Below, piece after piece: positions 43,362-52,879 of a stretch of DNA of 64,000 bases. A program made the translations under genes and the position numbers. Under the pieces are notes generated by a model that had not been told where the DNA came from, did not search any database, and saw only the letters and a program-made list of their open reading frames with translations. The stretch is from Amorphophallus konjac (taxonomy: Eukaryota > Streptophyta > Magnoliopsida > Alismatales > Araceae), in assembly GCA_022559845.1 (NCBI GenBank), contig CM040126.1:223640641-223704640 (forward strand), in the 5' to 3' direction. The number at the start of each line of letters is the position of its first letter. The first letter of the stretch is position 1.

Positions 43362-45851
43362 CGATCGAGAGAGGAAGAAGACGGAAAGGGGCGAGTAAAT
43401 CTCGACAGGAGGCGGGCTCGTTTGCGGGTAAGGCACGGAGAAGAAAGGCCGCCTGGCGCTTTAAATTTGAATTCGAAGGATAAGACGCGTCCTCGCGCCA
43501 GGACGCGCCCAAGAAAAGAAAAAAAGAAAGAAGGATGATCTCTTCGTGCAAGGCGTAGCTCCCTGCTTTTTAGAGCAAGGCCTCGTGAGGCATGCCTCGA
43601 AACAACTTGGTGCAAGAGAAGAAGTGTAGGAAAGGAGAGGCGCTACAGTGGTCAGTCGTCAGAGTTTTATCTAGACCCCCTTGCACTGTGGTGTGATTCT
43701 GTTACGATTCTGTTACTTTCTGATGTTATTAATCCATGCTGGCCTGTGCAGGTTTTACTAACGGACGTTTTTTGTCCTATCTCATGTCCCACCTTTCATT
43801 GGTTGGTCCCACCATGTCATGCATCATAATATATGATACCTACGTTACTAGAATATGTCAAGGACCTTACGGCCTGAACGAATCTGGGATCTGAGTTCCC
43901 CTTCAACAAAAACGATGATGATCCCAGAAGAATTTGGGTTGTACGGATAGGTCGTTAATTTGTGGTAGCATGGGGACGACGGTTCCATTCAGTGAGTTGG
44001 TGCGCGGATAAACGGGCCCTAGCCCAGTGTCGGCTCACCGGATCGGTATCCTGACCCGTTCTTAACAAGTTGACAATATTATCCTTGGCTATTTTCTATT
44101 TTAGTTTGTTTTAAATTTTTCTTTAAACCCAGCATGCATTCATATAGGACTTTGATTTATTGCGGAAGATCATTCAAGTGATTCGATTGCGAAAGCCGCT
44201 GTGCTTCAATTCTTACAAATATGAGATATTCCACTCCGAATGAAATACTGAATTTCCTTAAAACGGCCCTACGTTGCTCTTCCAAAGGAGACCCTTGTTT
44301 GGACAGACTCTCAGATATTTCTTTACTTTTTACCTAGTTTGACCCACCATGGCTGCAGCACTTCCACATTGGCTGGTAACCGCTCCCAAAGGTGAAACCT
44401 ACAGGTTTATGAGTACTTCCAGACCGAGAAGTTGGTCTCCTTTATTTTTCATGCCTGAGTGCACATTTCACCCTCCTTTATTTGATCTCCGTCCAAGCAA
44501 CCGTCAAGACTTGAAAGACCTCCTTCAAGGTCGCCTCATTGAAACTTCAGGAAAAATTCCAAACAGTACGTCAAAAGCGCGTCTCATCACACCTTGGCAT
44601 CAACTTATCAGTCCGCTCCCACTTCATTTCACTCCACTTCGATACCATTCCACTACGTGTCGCTCCCTTGCAAAGCAGACGCCAGGCGACGGTCACTTGG
44701 AGTAGAGCATACCTGCGTTACTTGGCACGGTGACGGATCCGCCGGAGTACTCGAGCATCCATACCCCTACTCGATGGGGTCGAGTTCTTCCCACCCGGGG
44801 AGAATTGATGGGGACAACGAGGCAAGACCGTCCGCATTTTGTTTGCATTTATGTCCTTTCATATTTGTATGTATACCCTTGTGTTATATGGGTACGCAAT
44901 TGTAAGTCTTAGTGGGTTTATATGTAAAATTCCAGTAGGCCCAAGCAAGGGGGCCCTCACCCCTTTCCCATTTGTCCACCTAGACCATGTGGGGCTGGTC
45001 AACCATCCTAGGTGGCCATCTAGAAGGTTGGAATGCCAATTGACCAGATGGGAGACAAGTGGATTAAAAATTCAAAGGTAGGTTACCTACCTCACCTACC
45101 TTGTCCCCCCATTAGAATTAATTAGGAATTTCTTTTTTTTTATATTTTATTTGGATCAAATATGAAGTCCTTTAAATGCCCCTCCAGATCCTAGATCTAA
45201 GGGTATTCATGGTCTTTTTTTATTTATTATATAAGTCATGTATTTCTATTATTCTAGAATTAATGAAAGTGAAAAAGCATTGTGCAAGAGCCCCCCTTGT
45301 GAGAATTTCGACGTCCCCTCTCTCTCCCTCTAGTTTTCTTCATCCCCAACCCCCAATTCTAGATTGGAACCCCTCTATCTCCTCCCCCTCAATCTCTGAG
45401 TTTATCGGTGCCGCCGCCGCCGCAGTTCGTGCCGCCATCGAGCCGCCACGAAGCCGTCTTCGGTAATCTGTCCATCCAGGAAAGAGGCAACTTCCACGAA
45501 TTTCTGCTCTCACCTCCCTCCTCCTCAGGAGCTAAAATTTTCAGGAGTGGTTAACCTATCGAACCCTTATCTTCACAAAAAATTTCAAGTCATATTTCCT
45601 TCATTTGGTATTTTTCTATTTTCGTTCAAATTGTCATTCTAGTTCTGCCAGATCTCTGTCTACAGTGATAGTTTCCCTGAGTTTTCCATTTCCCGACCAC
45701 CTTTTGATTTTTCTTGGAGCCCCCAATTTTACTGGGAGTTCCTTTTACCCTCCTCCACCTCTCCAAATTTTCTTGGAATTTATAAAGTTCGTTTCATATT
45801 TTTAGAAATTCTTGTCCCAACTCATCTACAGTTCTGTCTGCATCGGGCAGC
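43362..45851 (+). other. Spacer between antisense PMD genes and 3' LTR of T
   Basis: 2.5 kb without a recognised gene. A purine-rich CCCGGGGAGAATTGATGGGG occurs at 44797-44816. From about 45250 the sequence looks promoter-leader-like, with CCCCTCTCTCTCCCTC and CCGCCGCCGCCGC, and may be an unrelated short insertion. Immediately before the 3' LTR the text is GTCTGCATCGGGCAGC, not a typical polypurine tract. Confidence 0.45.
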
Positions 45852-46119
45852 TGTAGACACGCCATTCCTGACGTCTCCTGAGAAAGTCTCATGTTACTAT
45901 ACAACGCCCCGCGACGGCTTACGCGTTTTGAATCACTTGAGTGCTTCCTTTTCTTGAGTCTTCTTCCGCCCTTTTCGGCATCCGGAATCGTCTCGTCACG
46001 GCATTCGGATGGCATTAACACCAGTCGGACGCACCGGAAGGTTCCGAAACTTGGAAGGGTGCCTATCGGGGAGCTACCGACGCCTTTTCAGCGGACCCAG
46101 GGGGGTCTTATGGAGGCGT

Positions 46120-46713
46120 CCAGGCTCCTGGACGCCTCCATAACTTTAATATATATGAAAATACAAAAAAACACATTAAAATAATAATAATTAATGGAGG
46201 CGTCCAGACCCCCGGACGCCTCCATAAAAACAAAACATAAAAAATGCGTGATACCAGTTTTGGTATAAAAACAAAACATAAAAATAATAATAATTTATGG
46301 AGGCGTCCAGGCCCCTGGACGCCTCCATGAAAATAAATATAAATAATACATAATGCCAGTTGGCATAAAAAAACAAAACAAAAATATTTATGGAGGCGTC
46401 CAGGCCCCGGGACGCCTCCATCAACTCCCTCACAGGCGCCGCCCACCGATCGACAGTTTGTCGCGTGTGAAAAAATCTAAATTATGGAGACGTCCAGCCA
46501 GGTGGATGCGCCCATTTCTGAATCACGAGGCGCCGCTCACAAAACCACGCGTTGTGCCAAACCGTGTGCGGCCGTCGGTGGTGTTCGGTGGACCTATTGG
46601 GGGCGTCCGGGGCCCTGGACGCCTCCACAAAAATATTCCGAAACAATAAATAAAAATAGAATAAAATATTAGTTCGGCCCTGATGGAGGTGTCCAGGGTC
46701 CGGGACGCCTCCA
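46120..46713 (+). repeat. Array of seven palindromes in U3 of T (3' LTR)
   Basis: Units begin at 46120, 46194, 46297, 46390, 46484, about 46600 and 46682. Some arm bases have changed on one side only (for example CCCCCGGACG and CCCCGGGACG), weakening the stem, while spacing and AT-rich spacers are kept. Confidence 0.85.
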
Positions 46714-47359
46714 CCCTCCGGAGCCCTATAAATAGAGGCCCACCCCCTCAGTTCTGGAGGAGCTTCTAAGAGATCCGATAGGCTGCCGGAGCCTAGAGGC
46801 TACCGGAGTCATTTTCTAACCCGTGGGGTCTTTTGTAGGTGGAGGTTCTGCCGGCTTCTCGGGTGCCCACGCTCGCGAGAGGAAGGTCGTCTTCATCCAC
46901 CGCGCTTCCACGTCGTCCCCACGCTGCCGAAGCTCTGCCGGATCTCACCCTCGGCTCCTCCAATAAGCCTTTTCTTCCCCTTTTTCTCCATAGTTCTTTA
47001 CATTCATCATAATGCATCCTCTATCTCCTTACATAAGGGCACCGTTTCTTGCATACTTCTTGCATTCATCATCGCATTTTCCTCCTACTCGAGTCCGAGA
47101 GGGGTTTAAAACCACACCAACCAGGTGTGTGTCAGCTCATGATCTCGTTACTTCTATTGCAAGGAATTATTACTACACTGCCATTTTCTAATTTCGTTAG
47201 TTTATTGTCTACTGTTTTGCAAGGGTAACCAAGGAAAGCTCTCTCCGTCGGTTGGCCGAAGGGGGAGGAAGGAGCAACTCACCATCTCCCGCTCTTGAGG
47301 TAGGCGCGATCATTTTCTTTATTTTGGGGTCTTTTGGCCCCTAGCGATCACATCTTGTT

Positions 47360-47835
47360 CTCGAGGCCGCGGCGAGTCACTTCCCCAATGGCCGTTTAAA
47401 TTCCCGTTCTTATATGTTATATTCTTATCTATTCATATTCTCGAGGCCGCGGCGAGTCACTTCCCCAATGGCCGTTTAAATTCCCGTTCTTATATGTTAT
47501 ATTCTTATCTATTCTTATATGTTATATTCTTATCTATTCATGTTCTCGAGGCCGCGGCGAGTCACTTCCCCAATAGCCATTTAAATTCCTGTTCTTATAT
47601 GTTATATTTTTATCTATTCATGTTCTCGAGGCCGCGGCGAGTCACTTCTCCAATGGCCGTTTAAATTCCCGCTCTTTATATTCTGTTATCTTCTTATCTG
47701 CTCATATTCTCGAAGCCGCGGCGAGTCACTTCCCCAATGGCCGTTTCAATTCTTGCTATTTAATTTCTGCACCATTCCCGTCCCCCCGAGGTCGCGGCGA
47801 GTCACTTCCCGCTATGGCCATTTAACCCCCATCTT
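47360..47835 (+). repeat. ~80-bp tandem repeat in R/U5 of T (3' LTR, 6 copies)
   Basis: Copies begin near 47360, 47440, 47545, 47627, 47708 and 47786, with the same CTCGAGGCCGCGGCGAGTC core as in the 5' LTR. An extra TTATATGTTATATTCTTATC segment is duplicated near 47513-47535. Confidence 0.8.
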
Positions 47836-48715
47836 GCTATATTACATTTGTCCCGCTCGCCCCGCCGGAGCAATCTCCCATGGTGGCCCCTTCTCTTTTC
47901 TCTTATTTCTGTGTTGCAGCAAACAAAAGAGGAGCCCGCGCGCTCCGAGTCTTCTCCGCTTCCCCGAACCGCGTGACGTCGCTCACACCCACGAGCCCTA
48001 AAACATGGATTTTTCCCAAAAATCCCCGATTACGCCCGCTCGGCTCACCACAGCCTATGAAACTCGCTGGAAAAGAAGTGCACGAGCTGGGGGTCCATCT
48101 CCCTACCTCCACCGAAGATTTCGCGCCCTGAGCTCGCCGATCCACGAAGAAAACGCCATTGAAGCCTCGCCGTTCCACAAACCCACGGCCGAGCTTCCCC
48201 ACGCCCCCACCGCCTCGATCCTCATCCATCCTCACCCGTGCCTCTCCCGCGCTATCCCCACCTCACCCGCACTCCACCCCGTCGGCCGTCGGAGAGAGAG
48301 GGAGGGAGGAGAGAGCGTGAGAAGAGAGGGAGAGTGAGTGAGAAATGAGAGGGAAGAGAGAGAAAAGGGAGGGGGGTTTATATAGGAAAATTCTGGAAAA
48401 TACCAAAAAATAGAAAATCACGTTTCCGCGATCCTTGGAACGCTCCGATCGCAACGGTACCACTCGCGCCCTAGTGAACGGCCCGGTTCACCCGCAATGA
48501 GGTTCCGAAGGAATTACCGAAACACACACTGGGAATCGGTAAACACATGCGGAAAAGCCGCGGACGTGCTCTGGGCCTCCGAAACAGCTCCGGATCGCGC
48601 CGATCCAGACACGAAAGATGTCTGAAACATCATTTCGGACACAACGGAGCTAGATTTATCAGAAACACAGATCCGGGACCCGAGAAGAAGGATCCGTAGA
48701 ACCCGGGGCATTACA

Positions 48716-50077
48716 GCTGACCACCATCTCGGGACACTTGAGCTCCAACCCCTTGAGAGAGGTAAGTTTGCAGAAGTTCATTCAATTCAATTAATTTCTT
48801 TAAAGGCTCATATGTTCATCCTCTCTTGCTCTTCTTTTTTCTTCTTTTCTTCTCCTCAGCTTCTCCCCGGCCCTAGGCGCTACTCCACCTTGATGTGGAT
48901 GGCTCCCATGATCCGCAAGCTACCCATATCAGTGACATCCATCCTTAGATCATGGCACCTACATTCTCTTCTAGTGCTAGCCAAGAACTACCCCAAACTT
49001 TCACTAGATTGGAATAGCATTACAACTTTAGTGGAGATTTGGCATCCTCAGACACATACATTCATCTTCCCATCTTTTGAGGCCACCGTCCTTCTAGAGG
49101 AGGTAGAGACCTACTTTTCCTTTCCTAGATACAAGGTGGGTGAGGAGGATTTAGTCTGTCACACCATTACCCCTGTGGATCCTGCCCTCATCTTAGGAGA
49201 GTTTATACCTAGTAGCAAGGACATTCGCACTATGATTGGTCCACACCATATCCATTTACTGCCCTTAAGCCAGTGGGTGATAGCACATTGTAAGAACAAG
49301 TGTGGGTGGGATGAGGCCATAGCTAAGGCCGCTTCAATTTGCTTGTGCGGGGCCATACTCTTCCATTCTGCCGACCATGTCCTAGATATCCCCATCCTTA
49401 GCACCATCAGTGGTCTGTGGCAGGGTCTTTCCATCTCCCAGTCCGTCCTTGCTTACCTTTATGTGGGCCTTAGTTCAGCTGCTCTAGGGGGTCCATTCTT
49501 TGGCTCTATGATTCTCCTGGAGTGCTGGATGGGGGTTAGGTTAAAGTTCATGCCTAGGGAAGATGTTACCTCGGTCAGCCGGCTCTTCAGGAGCCATCTT
49601 CTGTTCTTTATCGGTGGTTCTTTCAGGTTCTCCCAGCAGATGGAGTGTAGGATAGCAGACAGGAAGACCAGGGATGAATGGCGCCTCTACATCAACACTC
49701 TACCCCTAGATCTGTTCGTGATGCGCCCGTTCTTCCTCCATGGCACCACCCTCAGGCTTCCTAGGAGGCTTGGGCTCGACTTGCGGCTTGTGGGCGACAC
49801 CGCTTTGGCGATGTACAGCCCGCACATGTGTTTTCTACAGGTCGGGCTCTCCAGGACGATAGTTCCAGCATTGCCCCACCTTCCCGCACTATAGGTGAGG
49901 AGGCATGGGACGGAGGAGGACGTGCAGGCGGTTAGGAGTGCGCTGATCATGTGGGAGATCAGCAAGGTTCGTACCCTACCCGCGGGGGTGACAGAGCTCC
50001 AGGAGGCGTACCAGGCATATGTGAGAGAACTCAGAGAGATTAGGCCTCGCGGGGATGTCCGGCTAAGGATTGATTGA
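48716..50077 (+). pseudogene. DUF7745-like gene, rest of exon 1 and exon 2 (element H)
   Basis: After the GCTGA target copy, exon 1 resumes at 48721 and ends at a GTAAGT donor (48762). Exon 2 is 48860-50077 (acceptor CTCCTCAG), phase 0, 406 codons with one in-frame TAG at 49892. Features are WMAPMIRKLPISVTSILRSW, then IWHPQTHTFIFPSF...LLEEVETYF near residues 70-100 of the exon, and a C-terminal RLGLDLRLVGDTALAMYSPH. The W-x-P-x-T-x-T-F-x-F-P...LEEV block resembles the PMD block of the neighbouring genes, so I assign it to the PMD-related DUF7745 group; the function of that group is unknown. Only one premature stop makes it the best-preserved cargo frame in the window, but exon 1 is split by 37.5 kb. 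Confidence 0.66.
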
Positions 50078-50389
50078 TTTTCTTGTTTTCATGATGTTGA
50101 TGATGTGTCCCCTGTGGTTCTAGAGTTTTGATGATGACAGTATTATGACTCATTATGTTTACATCCTTGATGGTATAATCCTGTTGCATTATGAGAAACT
50201 GTCAGAACAGGTTTAAGTATGACTCACATGTCATGAAGTTAACCCAAGTCAAAGTCAAATCATGACAAGTAAGGTGAATGCTCAGATCAGGTAATGCTTT
50301 AATTAGTTCTCCAGCATACATTCAGTTCTTGTCTGCTATATGCATTCAATTCATTGGTTCATGTTCATTGTGCATTGCCTCACATCAAG

Positions 50390-51245
50390 TCTAGACATCC
50401 TGGTTGCATTCTAAGTCTACACATTCTGCATTGGCCAAGTCTGTTTAGTTAGTATGGACAGTAGTGGGTCGACCCACCCCTACTGATGCGTCGACCCATC
50501 AGAACACTGACTGTCTGGGTATCAAAGTCTATACATCAGCCAGATCGAGTAAGTCTGTACAGCATGCCTTATTGTTCATATCATTAAGTCTGTACATTGG
50601 CATCTCATCTCCAAGTATGTACATCGCTACTTTATCAAAGCCTGTACAGTCGATCTTCAAGTGTTTGGCCAACTCTGTACATCCGTTTTGCCTATTCATT
50701 GTTGAGGCAGAGTCTGTACATTGGCTCAGACTTTCCAAAGTCTACACAACGCCCTTCATTGAAAGTCTATACATTTTGGCCTATTCCTACGCTCGAAGCT
50801 TTAGCTACACTCTAAGTCTATACACTGCTAAAGTCTGAACATCGCAGTGTTCAAGTCTTTCAAAGTCTGTGCATTGGCTTTGCTTTTGCAAGTCTATACA
50901 TTGGAGTCTTATCTTCAAGTCTGTACATCGGGCAACTTCTAATTGAAGTCTGTACAGCCAATGCACTTATCTGCAAGTCTGTACACTGGACTTCATTTCA
51001 CCAACTCTATACATCCGATTGATGTTGCAGTGTTCACCAAGTCTATACATCGTCTTCAGACTTCAAGTCTATACACTCCATGCCCATTCAAGTCTATACA
51101 TCGGTTTGATTCAAAGTCTGTACACTGCTTCACTTCGTCAAAGTCCATACATTGGACTGTAGCATCTGAAGTCTATACAGCGTCCGTTGTCTAGAGTTCT
51201 TGAAGTATATACATTGGACTGTTTCTTTCGAAGTATATACACTAC
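50390..51245 (+). repeat. AAGTCTRTACATYG motif array in U3 (S2 5' LTR)
   Basis: About 30 copies or variants of AAGTCTATACATCG are spread at 18-40 bp intervals, one every 28 bp on average, with unrelated spacers. The 3' LTR equivalent is 56950-57785. The 5' copy has one additional unit (AAGTCTGTACAGCCAATGC, from about 50945). Confidence 0.85.
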
Positions 51246-51297
51246 AATGTACATACTAAGATCTTATGACTTCATTCTTGTTGCTGAAGGGAACAGG

Positions 51298-51550
51298 GTC
51301 GACGCTGGGAGCTTAAAGCGTCCACGCATCAGTTGACGAAGCCTTCACGATATCTTCCACTGCGTCAACGCCACAATGGAGCAGCGTCCATGCAGCAGTT
51401 AAAGGAGCATTCACTTTCACAGGCTATTCCACTACGTCAACGCCACAATTGAGCAGCGTCCACGCAGCAGCTAAAGAGACGAAGCTAATGGCTTACTGGA
51501 ATGCCTCACTGCGTTAACGTCATTGCTTGACAGTGTCAACGTAGCAAGTC
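51298..51550 (+). repeat. GCGTC(C/G)ACGC inverted-repeat units in U3 (S2)
   Basis: Three units of roughly 75 bp alternate CACTGCGTCAACGCCACAAT and GAGCAGCGTCCACGCAGCAG, so that TGCGTCAACGC can pair with GCGT(C)GACGCA. The 3' LTR copy is at 57835-58085. Confidence 0.65.
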
Positions 51551-51660
51551 AGATTGCTGTCATTGAGCATGTGACCCGAAGCTGGCACTTGACACGTGGT
51601 CCGAATTTCTAGGGAAGGAAATGTGGAAGCCACACGCGCCCAGTGTGCCTGCTGCTGCTG

Positions 51661-51670
51661 CTATATATAC
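51661..51670 (+). promoter_or_regulatory. TATA box of S2 5' LTR
   Basis: CTATATATAC after a GCTGCTGCTG run and before CTTCTTCCACAGAAGAAG, an inverted repeat like that in S1. The 3' LTR copy is at 58198-58207. Confidence 0.65.
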
Positions 51671-52064
51671 AAGACTTCTTCCACAGAAGAAGATGATCGA
51701 AGAAGAAGCCTGGAGAGCAGAAAGCCGTTCGATCCAGAAAAAGAGAAGAAGAAGAAATAAAAGAAGAGTGAGCCGGCAAGAAGAAAAAGAGTTGCAAAGA
51801 AGAAGGAGAGAATAGCGTAAGAGAAAAGGAGAGCAGAGGAGAAAGAAAGAGAGATAGAGAGAGAGAGAGAGTTCATGGAGAAGAAGGAAGAAGCTATTGA
51901 AGATCTGTCCTCTGGCGTCTGGATTAAATCCAAACCAGATCTGCTCCTTTGAGAGCTACATTCTTGTTCTTCATTTACAGCCTTCCGATCGCTGTGTATT
52001 TTCTGTTTCTTATTTTTTTTCCTTTTCACCTGGTTATCTTTGTTCTTCCGATCCTCTGGTCTGA

Positions 52065-52437
52065 GGTCGGGTTCCTCCTGGTGGGTCAGGAGAAGGGAGA
52101 TCTGATCTCCGGTTACAAGTAGCTGGGAGCTACTTGTGGGTTCCCTCCGGTTTGGAGGAAGGGAGACTTGTCTCCGGTTCTGGGCTTGTGGGTAGCAAGT
52201 CCAGGGGTCCCTCCGGTCTGGAGGAAGAGAGACTTCGGTCTCTGGGTTCCAAGTGGCTGGGAGTCACTGGGGTGTCCCTCCGGTTGGGAGGAAGAGGGGA
52301 GGTTGTTCCCCTGGTCAAGCTGTGTGGCAGCAACTTGTTTGCAGACTGAGTCTGTGTTCTAGCTTGTGCTAGTGGAAGCCTCACTCCAGTTGGGAGTGAG
52401 CGGTGGACGTAGGTCTGTGGACCGAACCACCTAAAAA
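52065..52437 (+). repeat. CCTCC/GGAGG hairpin repeats and conserved LTR box (S2)
   Basis: Units such as TCCCTCCGGTTTGGAGGAAG and TCCCTCCGGTTGGGAGGAAG, separated by AGGGAGACTTGTCTCC-like stems, occur four to five times. They are followed by the box GGTGGACGTAGGTC...GACCGAACCACCTAAAAA at 52402-52437. The 3' LTR copies lie at about 58598-58971. Confidence 0.7.
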
Positions 52438-52774
52438 CCCTGCTGTTCTGTGGTTTGCTTGTGGTGTGCTCTTCCATATCTTCTATCTGTTTCACAGGTT
52501 GTTTGAATAGTCTTGTTTCGAGTTACAGTGGCCTTGAGCTTTACATCTTGGTAAGTGAGTCTAGTTTGCATTATACTGTCATTTGGCATTAGACTTCATC
52601 AGGTTCCACTAGTATAGTCAGCAGCTCATCTGGTCGATCAAATGTCTATTTGAACTCGATAGCCTTTATTCTGCAACTGTATCTAGTAGCAGGCGAATTG
52701 TTTTTAATTTGGGCAATATTCTTGAAGGGGATACATTCACCCCCCCTCTGTATCGATCGCACCGTTCCAACAAT

Positions 52775-52786
52775 TGGTATCAGAGC
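52775..52786 (+). promoter_or_regulatory. Primer binding site of S2 (initiator Met-tRNA)
   Basis: TGGTATCAGAGC, two bases after the LTR end, is the standard plant retrotransposon site complementary to the 3' end of initiator methionine tRNA. Confidence 0.9.
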
Positions 52787-52879
52787 AGGTTGTCTGCTTA
52801 GAAGGTCCAGCGATCTGTAGATTTGATCTTGCTGTCTTGGTGCTTTATTATTCCTATTGCATTTATCTGATCAGCTTTC

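Larger units (their letters stand above)
26482..47987 (+). mobile_element. Complete 21.5-kb Tat-lineage Ty3/gypsy element T
   Basis: Long terminal repeats of 2,042 bp (26482-28523) and 2,136 bp (45852-47987) are bounded by TG and CA and by the perfect 5-bp duplication CCCAC (26477-26481 and 47988-47992). Inside are a primer-site-like sequence, gag-protease, a G-patch domain, RT, two RNase H domains and integrase on the plus strand, then two PMD genes on the minus strand and a 2.5-kb spacer. The archaeal-type second RNase H and antisense genes between pol and the 3' LTR are Tat-lineage traits. The element is inserted in LTR part c of Y. Its genes carry stops and frameshifts, so it is no longer autonomous. 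Confidence 0.9.
45852..47987 (+). mobile_element. 3' LTR of T
   Basis: Matches the 5' LTR throughout, with substitutions a few percent by eye. Palindromes occupy 46120-46713, the TATA box 46726-46735, and six rather than five copies of the ~80-bp repeat span about 47360-47835, which accounts for most of the 94-bp length difference. It ends GACGTCGCTCACA before the CCCAC target copy. Confidence 0.88.
11216..48715 (-). mobile_element. Composite tandem Ty3/gypsy derivative Y (LTR-U-LTR-U-LTR)
   Basis: The outer ends are GTTACA (minus-strand 3' end at 11216) and TGTAATGCCCCGGG (minus-strand start at 48715), flanked by GTTGA (11211-11215) and GCTGA (48716-48720), a 5-bp target duplication with one mismatch. 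Without its own insertions, Y is about 10 kb: a full LTR (a, 3.4 kb), internal block U1, a 5' LTR part (b), internal block U2 and another 5' LTR part (c). The b and c parts are each close to 1,550 bp. No gag, RT or integrase frame survives, so the unit is non-autonomous. A chromovirus-like source is suggested by the pol-end and polypurine tract text at 14639-14690, but this is inference. Confidence 0.72.
21921..48715 (-). mobile_element. LTR part c of Y, split by elements A and T
   Basis: Three pieces reassemble to about 1,545 bp of Y LTR: 21921-22462, 26202-26481 and 47993-48715. The first break is element A (duplication ACGCC/GCGCC), the second is element T (duplication CCCAC). The terminal TGTAATGCCCCGGG at 48715 is the outer end of Y and is directly followed by the GCTGA target copy and the rest of the DUF7745-like exon 1. 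Confidence 0.7.
50101..52772 (+). mobile_element. 5' LTR of S2
   Basis: Starts TGATGTGTCCCC, ends GTTCCAACA before the primer site. U3 contains the motif array (50390-51245) and CGTC/GACG inverted repeats (51298-51550); a TATA box lies at 51661-51670. The downstream part has CCTCC/GGAGG hairpins (52065-52300) and the conserved box (52402-52437). Confidence 0.85.

Noticed and set aside
43207..43551. 114-codon minus-strand frame overlapping exon 1 of PMD copy 2
   Set aside because: It is a shadow in another frame; the exon with a clean GTGAGT donor and PMD-type leader is 43361-43197.
44349..44705. 118-codon plus-strand frame in the spacer of T
   Set aside because: No domain, no homologous frame noticed in H, and no regulatory context; left unannotated.
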